A DNA stretch of 64,000 nucleotides from assembly GCA_963277665.1 (NCBI GenBank), contig OY728122.1, forward strand, positions 1,546,608,868 through 1,546,672,867, written 5' to 3'. The notes beneath the pieces were generated by a model. It was given only the letters and a program-made list of their open reading frames with translations. It was not told where the DNA came from and did not search any database. Origin of the DNA: Viscum album. Its lineage: Eukaryota; Streptophyta; Magnoliopsida; Santalales; Viscaceae. Below are positions 62,900 through 64,000 of this stretch, one piece after another. The position numbers and the translations under genes were made by a program. How positions within the stretch are numbered: position 1 is the first letter of the stretch; each line of letters begins with the position of its first letter.

Positions 62900-64000
62900 C
62901 GACAGAACAGATGGCTACTTTACATATATCCTTTGCGGACCGAGATGGAGCAGCTTTCCTTCAGTCTCTTTCAGTCAATCCCTCACTTCTTCAGCAATTC
63001 AGGGAGGCACATCATGGGGACGCTGACAGTGAGACACGACATGCTTAGATATCCACAGGGATGGCACCTGATGGATTTTCTAAAGGTGTGGAGCATGTTA
63101 TCCTCTTCAGACGACGTACTATGGTGTCAGTGTCACTTCAGGGGGAAGTGTTGATGGATTTCCACACTTTCCATCTAGCAGTACATCCAGGAGAGGTGAA
63201 TATGTATTAGGACCTCAGATGACAGCACCGGTGGCCAGTTATGAAGAAGGCAATAGCAGAGTTTGTTTCTCGATGCCTCAATTTTTAGCATGTGTAGGCA
63301 GAGCACCAAGTACCTGCAGGCTTGGTTCGGCCTTTAGTGGTCTCAAAGTGAAAGTGGTATGGGATATTCATGGACTTTGTGATAGTACTTCCATGAATAT
63401 CTAGGGTTCATGACTCGATTTGGGTGATCGTTGATCGACTCACCACGTTGGCCCACTTCCTACCGATTAGAGAGAAGGGTTACGTAAAGAGCATGGGATG
63501 CCTCTACGTTCAAGAGATTGTGTGGCTACTTGGGGTACCTCTTTCTGTTGTCTCCGATCGAGACACACATTTTAATTCCCGGTTATGGAAGGCGTTGCAG
63601 GAGGCTTTTAGGACATAGCTTCATCTGAGCACCGCCTTCCATCCTCAGATGGATGGCCAGACTGAGTGGATCATTTAGACCCTTGAGGACATGTTGCGTG
63701 TTTGTGTACTCAACTTCGGTCGCAACTGGGAGGATTACTTACCCTTGGTGGAGTTTTTAAATAACAACAGCTATCACTCCACCATAGGGATGGCACCTTT
63801 GGAGGTGTTATACGGAGGACCCTACAGGTCACCTTTGTAGTGGACTGACCCTGGGGAGTCAGCACTAGTGGGACCATAGATGGTATGGGCTACCATGGAG
63901 AAGGTGCATATCATCAAGGAGTGGATGGAGACTACATAGATCATACATAACTCATATTATAATTGGATATAGAGACCTATAGTGTTTGAGGATGGAAACC
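62900..64000 (+). pseudogene. Integrase of element C, truncated by the window end
   Basis: Integrase N-terminus with a zinc-domain remnant, KKAIAEFVSRCLNF near 63243-63285 (second Cys lost), then MDFVI near 63372, WVIVDRLTTLAHFLPI near 63420-63468, VVSDRDTHFNSRLWKALQEAF at about 63548-63612 (second catalytic Asp) and PQMDGQTEWI near 63645-63675 (catalytic Glu). WEDYLPLVEF follows near 63729. The three catalytic residues are readable; TAG stops occur after FRT, after WII and in later parts. GPF/Y and chromodomain would lie beyond 64000. Confidence 0.85.

Larger units (their letters stand above)
56394..64000 (+). mobile_element. Element C: Tekay/Del-like chromovirus, 5' part
   Basis: A second plus-strand Ty3/gypsy chromovirus inserted in the B LTR. 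It runs from its 5' LTR through gag, protease, RT, RNase H and the integrase core, leaving the window before its C-terminus and 3' LTR. It is related to element A, sharing the MPP Gag start, LTR ends and domain sequence, but keeps the RT region that A lost. The expected left target site is AATGT (56389-56393). Many stops look like C-to-T changes (CAG to TAG, CGA to TGA). Confidence 0.9.

Noticed and set aside
1..64000. Host protein-coding genes
   Set aside because: No exon set with conserved non-transposon domains was found on either strand; all recognised protein motifs are transposon-derived.

Overview
The window is nuclear DNA of a flowering plant, probably one with a large genome. It is very AT-rich, no host gene was recognised, and nearly every stretch belongs to a plant transposable element: Ty3/gypsy LTR retrotransposons, a Ty1/copia remnant and a CACTA (En/Spm) DNA transposon. 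Element bodies are broken by stops and frameshifts. Species and ploidy cannot be read from the sequence.

Layout. (1) 1-6091: E1, a minus-strand LTR element with a long LTR and a zinc-knuckle Gag remnant, entering from beyond the left edge. (2) 6092-10933: E2, a minus-strand Ty3/gypsy element with gag, protease and 5' LTR; E1 interrupts its pol region. (3) 10934-12030: unassigned. (4) about 12031-20650: a decayed CACTA transposon on the minus strand with TNP2-type transposase remains and a 2-kb TA-rich stretch. (5) about 20700-24057: a decayed plus-strand Ty1/copia element. (6) 24058-56393: element B, minus strand, same broad family as E1, with LTRs near 4.7 kb. Its right LTR is split by element A and entered again by element C. 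(7) 31880-53506: element A, a plus-strand chromovirus (Tekay/Del-like) with a perfect TAACC target duplication; its RT region is deleted. (8) 37188-49165: element D, inserted in the integrase region of A. It has two near-identical 4.84-kb LTRs around a 2.3-kb interior coding one short Gag-like protein. (9) 56394-64000: element C, a second Tekay-like chromovirus running off the right edge, with gag, protease, RT, RNase H and integrase recognisable but disabled.

How the parts relate. D, E1 and B are non-autonomous: very long LTRs, no visible pol, and (in D) a 194-residue Gag. The N-terminus and zinc knuckles of D's Gag match E2's, but the capsid domain between them is missing, so E2-like elements are plausible helpers. 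D and E1 both carry, at the same place and antisense to the element, a tRNA-derived pol III-type unit with correctly spaced A and B boxes and a T-run. The LTRs of D, E1 and B also share a repeated hairpin motif. The nesting gives a relative chronology: B, then A and C into B, and D (youngest by LTR similarity) into A.
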